A stretch of 64,000 bases of DNA from Trichobilharzia regenti (GCA_944472135.2 OX235265.1:41389459-41453458); one strand, 5' to 3'. Shown: positions 1 through 11,344, counted from the first letter of the stretch. Translations and numbers: made by a program. Notes: generated from the sequence alone by a model not told the origin.

Positions 1-527
1 GGCTTGTCCCACTATACCCATCGTTGGAGCTGACTGGCGTTAACTCGTTTCTGTTTGTCACCTCTTGGGATGGTATATACTTGACCCCATCTTTTTGTGA
101 TTGTGTATGGTCCTTCTCACTTTGGAAGGAGTTTCCGTGGACCTGGCCCGCATCCAACTGTATAGCTTCTGTCTCTACACTTCACTTGGTCCCCGACTGC
201 AAAGATAATGCACTGAGTCTTTCCTTTCAGCTGAGGCCTCGCGACATCACTTTGCTGCTTCCGCATTACATTCTTGACTGCCTCTTTCCGCTCTGCTCTT
301 AATTTCGTCGTACTCCACTTTTGGTGAAGGGGCCAGGTCTCGTTGTGTATCGGTAATCGTGTTTTTCTACCATACATCAGTTGAAAGGGTGACTTCTTCG
401 TTGTTTCCAGAGTGGTAGCACGATGTGTTAGTAGAACCAGTGTAAGCTCCGTTTCCCAGTTACCGCCCTTCTGGGCCAGCCACTCCTTCAGTGTACGGCT
501 GTTTCTCTCCGTTAGGCCATTCGTTTA
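1..527 (-). pseudogene. Ty3/gypsy integrase C-terminal part (broken)
   Basis: The minus strand continues the integrase of the retrotransposon that fills the first 4 kb. A TER motif near 505-520 (in 'GLTERNSRTL') supplies the glutamate of the D,D-35-E catalytic triad. A 'MYGRKTRLP' segment at about 345-377 resembles the usual gypsy 'FGRxxRLP' region. A GPY motif of the integrase C-terminal module is visible near 100-112, where a stop stands for the expected Trp just before it. The fragment is cut by the window edge, so the 3' LTR is not seen. Frames change inside it, so no intact protein is made. The order integrase-RNase H-RT-protease-gag along the plus strand confirms minus-strand orientation. 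Confidence 0.85.
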
Positions 528-1565
528 ATGATAATAATAACAATAATAAGTATTCCCACATAAACATATAAATTTACATGACAATGCATGCCATTGTGGA
601 TGAAATGGAGTCGTTCTGATCCTCTTGATGCCCAGCCGTTGCAAACGGGAAGTAAACTCTTCACTCTCGAAACAGGGACCTTGGTCTGTCAGTATTGTCT
701 TCGGTACGCCGTGGTCTGCAACAATGTGTCTAACTACTGCATCTGTCACGGTTCTTGCACGTTGGTCTGGGATTGCTACGGCGTCTACCCATCGTGTCGC
801 GTGTTCCGTCATCACCAAGAGGTACTGATTACCATTGGATGTCTGAGGAAATGGACCCATGACATCTACGGACCACAAGTCACCTATCGCGGTAACTGGA
901 ATCGACTGAAGTGGTGGTCGTATACACCGGTCACCTTTCATCAGCTGGCACCGTGGACATCCAAGTACGTATCTTGCTACGTCTTCTCTCATACCTGGCC
1001 AGTACATACTTTGTCTTAGGAGGTCGGTCGTTCTGGCCACGCCTGTATGCGCTAGCTGGTGACATTCTTCTATCATGTCGTGGCGCGACGATTGAGGTAT
1101 GACAGCCAGCCAGCTTCCGTCGTTCTCTCGCCAGGTCAGAGTCCCGTAGGCATTCACTCTGAGTCGATCCCTCTGTCTGAGTAGTGTGGTTAGCTCCTTA
1201 CTCGCCGTAGTTTGATCCACTTCTATTCCGTTGGTGATCACCTGTATTACTGTATTCAGCGTATCGTCCAACCTCTGCCTACGTGCAAGTCTTAGTGGGT
1301 CTTGTTCTACTGCATGCACTCCGTAAGCGACCTCGGGCAACTCAGACTCATCTTCTGGTCTCGATAACAAATCTGCCAAGACATTTTCACTTCCAGGAAC
1401 GTGTGAGATCGTAAAATCGTACTCCTGAAGACGCAACATCCACCGTGACAACTTCCCCCGTGGGTCTCTCGCTGTCTTCAAAAATTGTAGCGGCTTATGA
1501 TCAGTTTCGATGTGGAACCGCCGGCCGAGTAAATAAGGTCTCCATTTGTCGACTGCCCATACCAT
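525..1565 (-). pseudogene. Ty3/gypsy RNase H end and integrase core
   Basis: This 346-residue open frame begins with the end of the RNase H domain (ETDHKPL, then 'ISHVPGSENVLADLLSR'). It continues into integrase, with an HHCC zinc-binding region around residues 165-210 (HQLAHTG...CPRCQ) and the catalytic-core aspartates in 'SVDVMGPFP' and 'ILTDQGPCF'. The Glu of the triad is missing from this frame because a short insertion at 527-588 ends it. The frame joins the upstream RNase H frame only after a one-base frameshift near 1600. The protein would integrate retrotransposon cDNA, but this copy cannot. Confidence 0.9.
527..588. repeat. ~60-nt A+T-rich insertion inside integrase
   Basis: About 60 bases rich in AATAAT and ATA interrupt the integrase between the 'FHPQ' segment and the 'NGLTER' segment, which are adjacent in gypsy integrases. 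It separates the second catalytic Asp from the catalytic Glu and brings in a stop. Its origin is unknown; it may be a microsatellite-rich short insertion. Confidence 0.6.
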
Positions 1566-1992
1566 TGCTAAACATTCTTTCTCTATCGTTGAATACTTTC
1601 TCTCTGTGAGTCAAAACCCTACTGGCATACTCAACGATTCCCTCGTCCTGTCTTAGGACCGCACCTATAGCGTAGTCACTGGCATCTGTGCACACTGTGA
1701 ACTGTCTTCCTGGCACAGGTAGTTTTAGCGTCATTTGTTGGTGGTCGAGCAGCTGTTTAATTCTGTCGAATGTCCTCTGCGATTCTTCCGACCAAACAAA
1801 CTTTGGCTCACCTAGTAGCCTGTATAGAGGGGCTGCTATCTCATTGAAGTTCTTCACGAAGCGACTATAAAACGCTGCTCTACCCAAGAATTGTCTCAGT
1901 TTTCTCTTTGAATTCGGGGCTGGAATCGTTTTAATCGTCAAAATTTTCTCCGGCAGTGGTTTAATCTCACCATTTCCCACTTTATGTCCCAA
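1566..1992 (-). pseudogene. Ty3/gypsy RT connection and RNase H start
   Basis: The frame covers the RT connection domain ('LRQFLGRAAFYSRFVKNF', 'FVWSEESQRTFDRIKQLL') and the start of RNase H with the first catalytic Asp in 'TDASDYAIGAVLRQDEG'. It runs on to 1501 but leaves the true frame near 1600, where one A appears lost, so residues after 'SRVLTHREK' are out of frame. It joins the RT frame upstream through another one-base loss near 2016. Confidence 0.88.
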
Positions 1993-2012
1993 CAGAGTAA
2001 CATTCTTTTTGG

Positions 2013-2757
2013 CTATCTGGACTTGGTTTTGTTGACGCGTAGTCCAAACTCTTCGATGCGTCGCAGCACGGCTTCTACATGGTTGACGTGATCGTTTTCG
2101 TTTTGACTGTATATGACGAGATCATCACCATAAACCTCCACGTTTTTCAAGTTCCTAAGTAATAGCTTCATCAGTCGTCTGAACGTAAACGGTGCACCTG
2201 CTAGTCCAAACGGCATGCGTTTAAATCGATATTGTGTCTGACCCACGATGAAAGCCGTCTTATCTCTATCACCTTGTTTTATCGGTATCTGCCAGTATCC
2301 TGAGCGAAGATCGAGAACCGAAAACACATTCGCACCTTGTAGGCGATCTAAAGTTTCTACCACTGTTGGCATGGCACACGGTCATACTGTTTAACTGTCG
2401 AAAATCAACACAGAATCTATACTTCCCATTCGCTTTTTTTACTAACAGCACTGGAGAGTTGTACGGGCTATCAGCTTCCTCAATAATATCATCTTTTAAC
2501 ATCTCTTGCACTTGTCGCTCCACTTCGCCTTCCAGATGACATGGAACTCTTCGCGTTGTAAATGACCTTACTTTCGGATCACTTAACGGAATTTCATGAT
2601 TCACCTTATCGCAATAACCGTATGGGTCGCCATCTCCAGTGAACAGATGATCGTATTTATTAATTAACTCTGTCACATTGTGTACCGTCGACAGCTTAAT
2701 CGCTGCTATCTCGCTGGTCTCATACATGTTGATATGCCCGTATTTCGTGATCACCAC
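2013..2757 (-). pseudogene. Ty3/gypsy reverse transcriptase (frameshifted)
   Basis: Two overlapping frames make up the RT. The upstream one (2757 to about 2380) carries 'VLLVKKANGKYRFCVDFRQLN'. The downstream one (about 2372 to 2013) carries the first catalytic Asp in 'VFSVLDLRSGYWQIP', then 'RMPFGLAGAPFTF', and the YxDD box as 'VYGDDLVIYS'. The frames differ by one base near 2370-2385, so the RT is not translated intact. A further one-base shift at about 2757-2777 separates protease from RT. The family is recognised from motif order and spacing. The several independent frameshifts indicate an old, inactive copy. Confidence 0.92.
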
Positions 2758-2774
2758 GTTCGCTTGCGTGTCGA

Positions 2775-3788
2775 TTATGCACCAATCTCACGCAGAAAAT
2801 CCGCTCCTAATATCGTTCGCTGTAGTTCGGGTACAACAATGAAAGGAAACGTCACCTCGCAGCCACCAACAACGACCGTACAGTTCGATCTACCCGTGAT
2901 ACGCAACACATACCCGCCTACTGTTTGTACTGTCAATGAACACGGACTAACACTCTTACATAAATTCTTATCTATTAACGACACGGCCGCCCCTGTATCT
3001 ATCAAACATACTACTTCTCGATCATTCACTCGCAACTTCGAATACAGAGCCCCTTTCTCAATAGCCCCCACTAAATCTAGGTTCATACGAAAGAAAGAAC
3101 AAGCATTATACCGTCTGAAATTTTTTCTTTTTCGCCTTTCTGGGCAGTATCTTCTCCAGTGTCCCGGCTTACCGCATTCAAAACACCGGTCTTTTCTATC
3201 AGCCAACTTTAACGCCGCCACTTCCCGCTGCAATGCTTCAATTTTCTGCTCATATTCGTTTGGTTTTGGTTGGTCTATAGCGGCTACCGTTGTGCTCAGC
3301 AGCTGTCTGGTCACCTTCGCCAGCTCACTAATATCCATCGGCTGCGTTGCGTTAACCAGTTGTAATCGCTGAGAAATGTGGTCTGGGACACTCTCGATGA
3401 ATTGGGAAGACAGTAACTGCGCTTCTGATTCTTCATCTAAAGTGGGAAGCGCGCGTCGAAGTAGATTAGTCAGTTTCACCGCCAACACTAGCGGGTCTCC
3501 ATCAGGTCCAAGCTTCATTGACCGGAACTGCTGCATTGCTAGCTGTCTGTCTGTTTCGCTGTCAAACTCCAGCACCAATCGTTCAACCAATTTCTTCCAA
3601 GACGCTGTGCCATTTGACCTGTCTACGCTGTCATATGCCGCCTTCGCTCGGCCTCTCAACAGCGTCCCCAGGACAACCTCCTTCGCCGCCTGCTCCTTGA
3701 CGCCCACCAGCTCAGCGACGGCCTCGAAGTCAGGTAAGAAGCTCTGTATGTCTCCTTCTTCAAACGCAGCTGGTCATGGGATCTTCAT
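2775..3788 (-). pseudogene. Ty3/gypsy gag-protease region
   Basis: The frame from 3707 encodes the C-terminal half of capsid, then a CCHC zinc knuckle (CFECGKPGHWRRYC, spacing CX2CX4HX4C) around residue 178-191. It is followed by a retropepsin-like aspartic protease with the active site 'CLIDTGAAVSLID' and a later 'ILGADFL' segment. The natural start is probably the ATG at 3786-3788, because the same frame reads upstream to it, but a TGA four codons after that ATG interrupts it. Gag packages element RNA and the protease cleaves the polyprotein. The protease runs toward RT with a frameshift at 2775. Confidence 0.88.
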
Positions 3789-3811
3789 TTTTCAGAGGCA
3801 GCGACATCGAT

Positions 3812-4073
3812 TTTAACGATAACAGACAAGAGTCAGGCAGCAGATCGTTTATTAAGGAAATCAACACATATTTATATATACTTCATGTACATTACTATAG
3901 CTTATTCAAGCAGACAAACACAGTCTTCTGATTGGTTGTTTCTTAGAGAAAGTTGACTTTGCATCTCTTTGTGACTGTTTCTTGAATGTCAGATAATCTA
4001 TACGCCAAGTCTGGTGTGATTGGTTGTTGAATCAGTCTTGTTCATATTTTCTCACCACCAATATTTACGACAT
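3812..4073 (-). repeat. 5' LTR of the Ty3/gypsy element (approximate ends)
   Basis: Read on the minus strand, a roughly 260-bp stretch directly upstream of gag starts with TG and holds TATATAAA and AATAAA signals in the order expected of an LTR. The outer end is placed at TGTCGTAAAT (4073), but TGGTGG at 4060 is possible. The second LTR lies outside the window, so the boundaries cannot be confirmed by comparison. Confidence 0.6.
3848..3878 (-). promoter_or_regulatory. LTR TATA box and polyadenylation signal
   Basis: On the minus strand TATATAAA (3871-3878) lies about 20 bases before AATAAA (3848-3853). This compact arrangement fits the U3/R region of an LTR. There is no evidence that it is still active. 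Confidence 0.5.
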
Positions 4074-4094
4074 ACCCATTGACGTAAAATGCTG

Positions 4095-4830
4095 TCTACC
4101 ATTTTTGGCTATGGTATGAAAACAAAGTTTACTAAGGAAGGTGTAGTGTACTGACGAATTGTTTTTGAACGCATAATGGTGGTCTTAACTTCCTAATCAC
4201 CAGCTAGGGCTTCCACAGACTTTAGGATCCCCCTGAAACAGGTTTTATAGATAGGTTTAAATGATGTATTAACGTCGATTTTATGTCCTGTCTCTATAAC
4301 ATGTTTCGTAATAGAGGAGCTAGGTCTCCTGTTCTCATCATTAATGAGTTCTGAAGATTCTATTTATTTCTTGAGCCATTTAGGAATATGCTCTGAAGCT
4401 TTTACTTGCAGAGATCAATGAATTCATTTACATTCAAACTGGTAAATACAGTGTGATGTGACATCATTTTTCGCATGTCAGAAGGGCTTAGATAGATACA
4501 TTGAATTCACATTCTCAATTATTATGACATTAACTGCATAAGAAGTCTTTTACTAACAGCAGCGTTCAGTCTTTGTCTAGTTATCAAGCTGCTCTGATGC
4601 CTCATATAGGGTAGCTTGATGTTGACGTCTTTCTTAGGGGCGAGTTGTGGAGTGGGTCTTGGTCTTTTAACTACTTTATATCTCCTGACGAACTTGTCTG
4701 GATAATTATTGTCAACTTTCGTTTTTCTTCATTAAGTCTTTTTTCAGTGCATATTCGTTGGATTCTACTGAAAAGGTACCTTACTAAGGCTCTTTTGTAC
4801 CGAACAGAGCAAATTTAGCATCTAAAGAGT
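4095..4830 (-). mobile_element. Penelope-like element remnant (GIY-YIG part)
   Basis: Minus-strand translation gives decayed pieces of a PLE-type protein. There is a 'DNNYPDKFVRRYKVVKR' stretch like the end of PLE reverse transcriptase near 4670-4720, and downstream a nuclease-like segment with 'SSITKHVIETGHKIDVNT' near 4260-4320. That His-containing HxxxTGH region is shared with the better preserved GIY-YIG fragments elsewhere in this window. The GIY-YIG motif itself is disrupted. Frames are broken, so it is a fossil. Confidence 0.6.
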
Positions 4831-5567
4831 GACGTCAGTGAATAATAACAGTAATAATAATAATAATAGCGATTTTATTGGTAATTATACTAACAGTCAT
4901 AAGTATTATAGATTTCGACAAAGTACAGCTTACTAGTTAATGAAAGTATAACTGAAATTCTTTGCATTCTTCAGTGTTACCGATTCAGTCAATAAACTTT
5001 CCAATAATATTAAACTCATTTTAGAACATTAAAATATTTAATTTGTATATAGCATAGAATAGAAAACTATTACTATTATTTTAAAAATAACTGTACTTAT
5101 AATTATTTATGAACATTTGTCAATCTTTGTCCTAAAAATAAGTGAATACTATAATTTACATGTTATCGTTATTTTTGTAACATTTAAACAATGACGGAAA
5201 TGCTTTATGTGCATTATGTGAAATATTTTGTTAACTAGAGTGATGGGTTTTGTTTTGTTTATCGGCTTCACATTTTCTGATGTATATATATATATATAGC
5301 AAATGGTATTTAACTAACATATGGTAATCTTGAAGAAGTGTTTTCAACCAACACTCATAGTAATTCATTTCTGCCGATATTTTCTGGTAGAATAATAATA
5401 ATAAATATGGTTGTGAGGCCCTAGTTTTTTATAGAATTAGTTGATGACTATCACAAGAGGAATGTCAGTGCAGCAATATTCATTCGTCAAAATAAGTTAG
5501 TGTGTGTAACCTGTGTCAGTGGACTGAAACTGTGACACAAATAATTTTGATTCTGCAGGCACGTCAA
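4831..5567. other. A+T-rich stretch, no gene seen
   Basis: This contains an imperfect (TAA)n tract near 4845-4868 and a short (TA)n at 5283-5300. No coding frame or recognisable repeat family was seen. Confidence 0.5.
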
Positions 5568-5837
5568 ATACTTGGAATTCTTTTCTTTTTTCTCTTTTTC
5601 CTTCACGTTCCTCAGTGAAACATAGGGCTTCAAGTTAGTGGCTTGAAGCTTCTTGTAGCAGTGTTTATTTTACATGGTGGGGTTGCTAGCCTCATGCCTA
5701 ACCTTTCCTCTTTACCAGTATTATTTCTGGCTTCGCGAGGTAAACGAGTGCGTCGGTGGCCGACGATCTAACCCCAGACCATGTGCATGGTCGGCGAGCG
5801 TCCTAACCGCTATGCCACCAACGCATACTTAGAATTC
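5568..5837 (-). mobile_element. tRNA-derived SINE, family A, with target-site duplication
   Basis: The element (5581-5824, 244 bp) is on the minus strand. Its head has a pol III A-box-like segment (TGGCATAGCGGTTAGGACGC) and a B-box-like segment (GGTTAGATCG, degenerate from GGTTCGATCC). Its tail reads toward GAAGCCCTATGTTTCACTG. It is flanked by 13-bp direct repeats ATACTTGGAATTC (5568-5580) and ATACTTAGAATTC (5825-5837) with one mismatch, the footprint of target-primed retroposition. It has the same insert length (244 bp) as the copy at 38845-39088. Confidence 0.85.
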
Positions 5838-6004
5838 AGGTTTGCTTAAAATATCTGTTAACATAAATGAAGCACTACAGTATAACCGCTAATCCGTTAG
5901 ACAGTCATAGTGACTTACTGATAATGACAGTGATTCATCTAAAATAGCGGGAATTAAAATTAATTAAGATTCTGCAAAATAGGAATGAAACATATTAGTT
6001 TATT

Positions 6005-6180
6005 TATTAGATGTATTACACAGTGAAACAGTATTATTTACTGGATGATGTTTCGAAAAAAAATGTATTGTTCATAATCATATTAATTGTAATCACACGA
6101 CTCCCCTATTTGTCGTCGTTGGGGTAGTAGAATTTTCTAGAAATCTGGGACAGGTGTTGAATCATTCGTATTACATGTAT
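6005..6180 (-). mobile_element. PLE 3' terminal region
   Basis: The segment 'ACAGTATTATTTACTGGATG' followed by GTTTCG occurs in related form next to other PLE pieces here (14590, 21670, 37785). It lies just downstream, in minus-strand sense, of the GIY-YIG frame at 6181-6490, so it is read as the 3' end or terminal repeat of that PLE. Confidence 0.5.
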
Positions 6181-6490
6181 TTGCAGTCGATTCGATAAAC
6201 AAAGCTTCTGTTATCAATCTCTCCCTCCTCCCTGTGACATTAGATTTTAAAACTGTCATCCTATCTTATCCAATTGCATGGTTGCGTGTAACTGCATGTA
6301 GTGAGTGCTATAGCTGAACTATTCTCTAGATTTCTTATCTTATTTGGGTCAACCAATCTGAATTTTGCTAGGTTTTTATTTTCGGCTAGTCTGACTGCCC
6401 CTGTTCTACTACTTTGACCTATGCATTTGACTTGACAATCATTGCAATGTATTAGATAAACTAAATTGTTTTGTTTTAAAGGCTCCACTG
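6181..6490 (-). pseudogene. PLE GIY-YIG endonuclease fragment
   Basis: The frame at 6261-6488 encodes 'LVYLIHCNDCQVKCIGQSSR', a GIY-YIG nuclease start in which the usual YIGQTSR is CIGQSSR, and then 'NLENSSAIALTTCSY'. Residues after a stop at 6261 continue the conserved C-terminal part ('RLITEALFIEST') to about 6185. In PLEs this nuclease nicks target DNA to prime reverse transcription. It follows the RT fragment at 6521-7140 in the same orientation. It is inactive because of stops and frame changes. Confidence 0.8.
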
Positions 6491-6520
6491 TCAGGATCCT
6501 TTAACCGACAAGGCTTGTTT

Positions 6521-7140
6521 CTAAATGAGTTTTTGGGTTTGAATCCCAGCCACTTTTATTCCTGCCTTGTTAAGAATTCTCCGTAAGCTGATTTCCGAGG
6601 CTCCTTCCTTGTATGGGATTACTACTGATGATTTAGTTTCCTTATTTTTGGTGTCGTCATTAATATTATTATTTTTATCATTATTATTATTACTATCGCT
6701 ATCATTATTTATTTTATTTTTACACTTCCTTACATATTTCCTAACTAATTTATCCGGGTAATTATTAAGTTTCAAGGCTTCTTTTATGTGTATCATTTCT
6801 TGTCTTAGATTTTCCTTGGTACTACTTAGCTTTTGTGCTCTGTCAATTAAACATTTCACCGATCCTATTTTTACTGACATAGGATAGGATGATCGGAAGT
6901 CCAGATATCTGTCTGAATATGTGGATTTCATGTAAACACTAGTGTGTTTAACTTCCCATCTTTCCTTTTTACGCTACAATCTAACACTGGAAGCTCCCTG
7001 AGTTCCTGACTTTCCAATTCATAAGTGAATTGAATTGCCTCTACCTTCGAGTTGATGTGCTCGAAAAATCTATCTATATCTTGTGTTTTGTGTACAGTGA
7101 ATGTGTCATCTACATACCTTCACCATACTTTTGGGGTGGG
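6521..7140 (-). pseudogene. PLE reverse transcriptase C-terminal fragment
   Basis: A 136-residue frame (6521-6931) holds the region after the RT active site ('STYSDRYLDFRSSYPMS', 'LKLNNYPDKLVRKYV'), an Asn/Asp-rich linker encoded by an ATT-rich tract, and 'SSVVIPYKEGASEISLRRIL' before the nuclease. Upstream, around 7095-7110, a frame reads RYVDDTFTV, the YxDD catalytic box of PLE RT. Frames are interrupted between 6931 and 7100. Confidence 0.78.
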
Positions 7141-7509
7141 GATGAACGTTTCAGTCGCTGTGTTTGGAATGGAACATGCATCTTTGTTAAATACAAAAAT
7201 AACAGTCTTTCTATCGTATAAAACTTTTATATTAGGTAACACAAATTAGCAAAAATCAGTTAGTAAATTAATAACCATTGATTTTAGAATGAATATTTAC
7301 AGAAAACTACAGATTCATTTGGAATTTTTATTGGAAAGGAACTTTGTAAAGTTGAAACATGCATTGATTTGTTACAAGCACATAAAGATTGATGGATTAC
7401 TAAATTTGTTATATTGTTTTCAAGATAACATAGATAATATAGAACTTATAGATACTCTGGGAATAAGCAAACATAACACAAAAGCAGTTTTTCTTTTCAC
7501 TGAAATCAC

Positions 7510-8612
7510 ATCCAGGAAAGACAACGGCGCATGTCAAGTGATCCACAACGGAAAACTCAGCTAGGCGTTTGGAGTAAACACAGGAGTCAGACAAGGGTGC
7601 TTATTATCACCAATGATATACCCAATTGTGGCGTATTGACTGGATTATGCGTCAAACAGTGAGAAACGAGAAGACAGGGATATCCTGGACCGACCAACGC
7701 GAAGAAACTAGAAGACCTGGATTTCGTGCGTGGATGATTTATGTTTGATATCACACAAAATCGAAGACTTACAAGCGAGTGAAAACCGACAAACTGGTCG
7801 AAGAAGCAGCCAGCGAAGACAGGACTACAGGTGAACATTGATAAGACGGAAGTTATGAAAATAACCAACAACAACAGCAGTAACATCCAGCGCCAATAAC
7901 CATCAACGGGAGGGATTTGAAACCGGTAACTTCATTCACTCACTTATCTAGGAAGCATTGTCTCAACTACAGGAGGAATGGACAAGGATGTCGAATCGAG
8001 AATCAGGAAGGCGAGAAACACATTCATCAACCTGTAACCGATCTGGAAATCTTCGTCACTCAGCCAGCATCAACAATAAAATTCAGTCGGATTTTCAATA
8101 CAAACGTCAAGTCAGTCAGCTCTTCTATACGGATTAGAAACTTGGCGGGCGGGTCACAAAGAATATCTCCAACAGCCTGTTGAGACCAGACCTTTATCAA
8201 CCAACAACTGTCTTCGCTGGATCTATACTGAAGATGAGATGGCCAGGCCGTAAAGAATCACCAACTAGAAACTATGGGAAGAAATAAACAAAACAGGAAC
8301 CAATCGCCCAACAAATACGCAGGAGAAAGTGGAGATGGATTGGACACTGGCTGAGGAGGCCGCCACTGGGTGACATCGCGCGCGCGTCAGGCCATTCCTC
8401 GAGTGGAACCAGGTCGAAAGGGAAGCGGCGAGTGGGACGTCAGTGGAAGGGTGACATGGAGGAGATGGTGTGAAGAGGAGTTGAAAGAGTATGGACTAAC
8501 ATGGACGCAGGTGAAAAGTACAGCAGGAGGAAGACAGAAGCAAGTGGAGACGTGCAGTTGAAGCCCTATGTTCCACTAGGAACCCAAGGGAACAATAATA
8601 ATAATAATAGTA
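7510..8612 (+). mobile_element. RTE-type LINE, 5'-truncated copy
   Basis: The plus strand carries a decayed RT of the RTE clade. The motif 'GVRQGCLLSP' is readable around 7580-7615. It is followed by 'GEKHIHQPVTDLEIF' and 'SSSIRIRNLAGGSQRIS' pieces and the C-terminal tail that ends near 8560. The 3' end is GAAGCCCTATGTTCCACTAG plus a short (AAT)n tail at about 8594-8612. Several frameshifts and stops break the frame. It is very similar to the copy at 24245-25750 but starts later. Confidence 0.85.
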
Positions 8613-9800
8613 AATCCAGGAAAGGCTTGTTTGATATTCAGCATGTAGTCTTGAAACATTTACTCTGTTGGAGAATGTACTCAGCTTGATAATGTCGAAA
8701 ATCTTTCAAATGAATGTCTAATTCTGTTTTGTCATACCATTAGTTATGGTGTATTATTTGTGAATTCATTACACATTCTGAACTAAGTTTTCACCTTATT
8801 TATTACTGCTGCTCAACGCCCCCCCCCCTCATAATATATGGTCTATCTTTAATGTGTACGGAATACACATAGAAGACTGTAATGCTGAAGATATATAAAA
8901 AACAGTTTTTGGCTGTTTTAGTTAAATATTCGCCAAATGTAGCACCACTTCAAGTAAGCAGGTAATAACGAAACCGATTAAAAAATAGCTCTATCATGAC
9001 TTTGAAATTCCTGTAAAAGTGATTCTGACCGTTGTTTGTATTTTTAGGATTGAATAACTGATCTTGTTTGAAACAACCCCTATACTAAATTAAAGTTCAT
9101 TTCACACCACCCTCTTCATTCACAACTCTCTCCTTGTATCTCTTCGGGCAAAACTTGAAGCCTATATAGAAAACTATATGCTCGCACTAGCAAGTATTTC
9201 AGTAGGACAACTGAATCTCGTCTTTTTTCAACTCATATCATTTATAGGTACAACGTTTTCTTTCTTTCCTTTTCTCTTCTCTCTCTTTTTTCTCTATGTG
9301 CTGCTCTGTTTCTTTCTTCCGCTTACGCCAGTAAATATGCTAGCATCTACTTTTCTAACACTTTCAAACACTCTGTTCAATTTTAGCTTTGCTACCGACA
9401 TGTCAATATTTTGTTGTCATAATGAACTGAGATTTCCTTAAGCTATGTAGAATTTTATTTATTGATAATGTACTAAATGGATGCAATACCGTAGTAAAAT
9501 GCTGAGAATTCCATTCTGTATCACAAGTACTGTTTTGGAATAAAGCAACTTATTATTATTATTATTATTTTTAGCAGTATTTCCGTTATTTTAGAACAAA
9601 AGACTTATGGTTGGATGCAAGGATGAATTCATCGAGGAAACAAGATCCTGCTCGATGTGTTTCTACCTTTTAATAGCTTTGTAAAATGAACAAATGTTGA
9701 CAAATACATCTGCACTTGCCATGTGTGCAAATGAACTCCTCATTTTACCTACATTAACTTTAAAAACTTCACATGGATAGGTTTGTGACATATTTGCCCA

Positions 9801-9836
<36 letters not shown>

Positions 9837-10289
9837 AGTAAAATAAATTAACTACCTGAAGAATTTATGTATCAGCCAACAATTAGATCAAGTTGTATGA
9901 AGTTGTCACGTGAATCAGAAAATTCAGAATTATGATTGCTATATTGACATTTTGCTTACTTGTAGTGACCTATATTTATGCGAATGGAATGTTGTATTGC
10001 ATACCTTTTGATGAAAAAGCATGGACAAGATGTCCAGAATACAGAACAAAGAAGTAATAAGTTTAGGTATTACGGTTGTATTCTGCCTGCTTACTAGGTT
10101 GAAATATTATCTGCCTGATTGATTTACATTCCAATTTGACAACCGATAGCTAGTTTTTTCCTGAGGACGTATTAACTAGTAGACATAATTGCTATTCAAT
10201 AAAGTCTTCAAGAAATTTATTCCAAAACTGATAAAACAGTCAGTAAAAATATTAAAATCAAAAGTTTAGTATTTATAAATATCATTTTT
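8613..10289. other. A+T-rich stretch, no gene seen
   Basis: This includes a run of ten C at about 8819-8828, a pyrimidine-rich tract at 9255-9320 that makes a hydrophobic but probably meaningless 87-residue frame, and an (ATT)n tract near 9552-9570. I recognise no element. Confidence 0.4.
9804..9833. repeat. (TA)n microsatellite
   Basis: About 15 TA units in otherwise unremarkable A+T-rich DNA. Confidence 0.9.
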
Positions 10290-10407
10290 AGTAACATTGT
10301 GGTGGTGTAATACAGACAGTGTGTTCCAACGGAATAGGATTCTCACATATTCCCACAGTTCAGTACTGAATTAGCAACAGAATACTATGTGCATTTAAAC
10401 ATTCTGT

Positions 10408-10666
10408 TTCATGTCGTTTGTGCATCGGTGGCACAGCAGTAGAATGACTGCTGACCAAGCATGTGGTCCGCGGTTTGATCCTCTGCCGACGCGCTCCTTT
10501 CCTTCGCTAAGCCAGCAATAAGACTGGTATATTAGGAAGGTTGGGAATGAGAGTAGCAACCCTATCTCGTAAAACTAAACACTACTCCTACCGAAACTTA
10601 AAGCCTCTAGCTTGAAGCCCTGTGTTCCACTGGGAACGTAATAGTAAAAAAACGTTCATGTAGTTT
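10408..10666 (+). mobile_element. tRNA-derived SINE, family A, with target-site duplication
   Basis: The plus-strand head GCATCGGTGGCACAGCAGTA and B-box-like GGTTTGATCC are followed by the family body and a GAAGCCCTGTGTTCCACTGG tail. Flanking repeats TTCATGTCGTTT (10408-10419) and TTCATGTAGTTT (10655-10666) are a 12-bp duplication with one mismatch. The uninterrupted site is seen in the related repeat near 36250. Confidence 0.85.
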
Positions 10667-10711
10667 AATGTAAAGTAAAATCACACGCTCAGTGGTTGGT
10701 TAACGTATATG

Positions 10712-10713
<2 letters not shown>

Positions 10714-10766
<53 letters not shown>
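10714..10766. repeat. (TA)n microsatellite
   Basis: About 26 TA units inside the mid-repetitive unit. Confidence 0.95.
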
Positions 10767-10769
<3 letters not shown>

Positions 10770-10870
10770 AGCGGTTTGATTATTGAAAATATGTACTTTG
10801 GCTTCCGTGTCTTGCCTTCTGTTGTTACAACATAAAAGCGAATTATGGAAGTTGCCAGGACGATAAATAT

Positions 10871-11344
10871 AAACGTGGAAAGGTGAACGATGAAGGTCTA
10901 AGTTAAGTGTGACTATTTAAACCTCAGCTAATCATATGCATGATTTGTGAGTGTTGTGAATTTTCTGCCCGATGAAAAACCTGTCAGTTATCTATCTCAC
11001 AGACCTGATTTTTTAGGTGTAAAGTTTAAAATATGAAATCATGCTAATCTGCTATTTATTAGAGTAGTACACTAACATGTAGTAAGTGTTCGTACCAAAG
11101 TGATCCATTAATTCTACTACTAATAATAATATTGATGATAACAGTGATAGCTTTATTCTGAAACAATGTTCAAATAATGTACATAATTTTCAGCGGAGTT
11201 TATTGCATGACATTTTCTCTTAGACCAGGATATTCAAACAAAAGATTGATTGACAGTATATGGTGTGACATAGTTCTACATGACCTGAAGCGCAAACCTA
11301 TCTATTATGATATCGATTCTTTGTCTTCTTCAAGATATAGACGA
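10871..11344. other. No gene seen
   Basis: A 62-codon frame at 11177-11365 reads into the adjacent SINE and has no recognisable motif. I do not call it a gene. Confidence 0.4.

Larger units (their letters stand above)
10290..10870 (+). repeat. Mid-repetitive unit split by a SINE and a (TA)n tract
   Basis: Sequence on both sides of the SINE at 10420-10654 matches, inverted, 36080-36430. Shared blocks include TTCTCACATATTCCCACAGT, a segment with TTAGCAACAGAATACTATGT, CATGTCGTTTG and CTTCTGTTGTTACAAC. The family is not recognised. It has no open frame. Confidence 0.65.

Noticed and set aside
8370..8561. Short Arg-rich frame resembling a small nuclear protein
   Set aside because: It is the out-of-frame C-terminal tail of the RTE LINE at 7510-8612, repeated at 25511-25720.
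9178..9441. 87-codon hydrophobic frame, possible small membrane protein
   Set aside because: It overlaps a pyrimidine-rich tract (mostly T and C), which gives Phe/Leu by composition alone; no motif, splice site or homologue is recognised.
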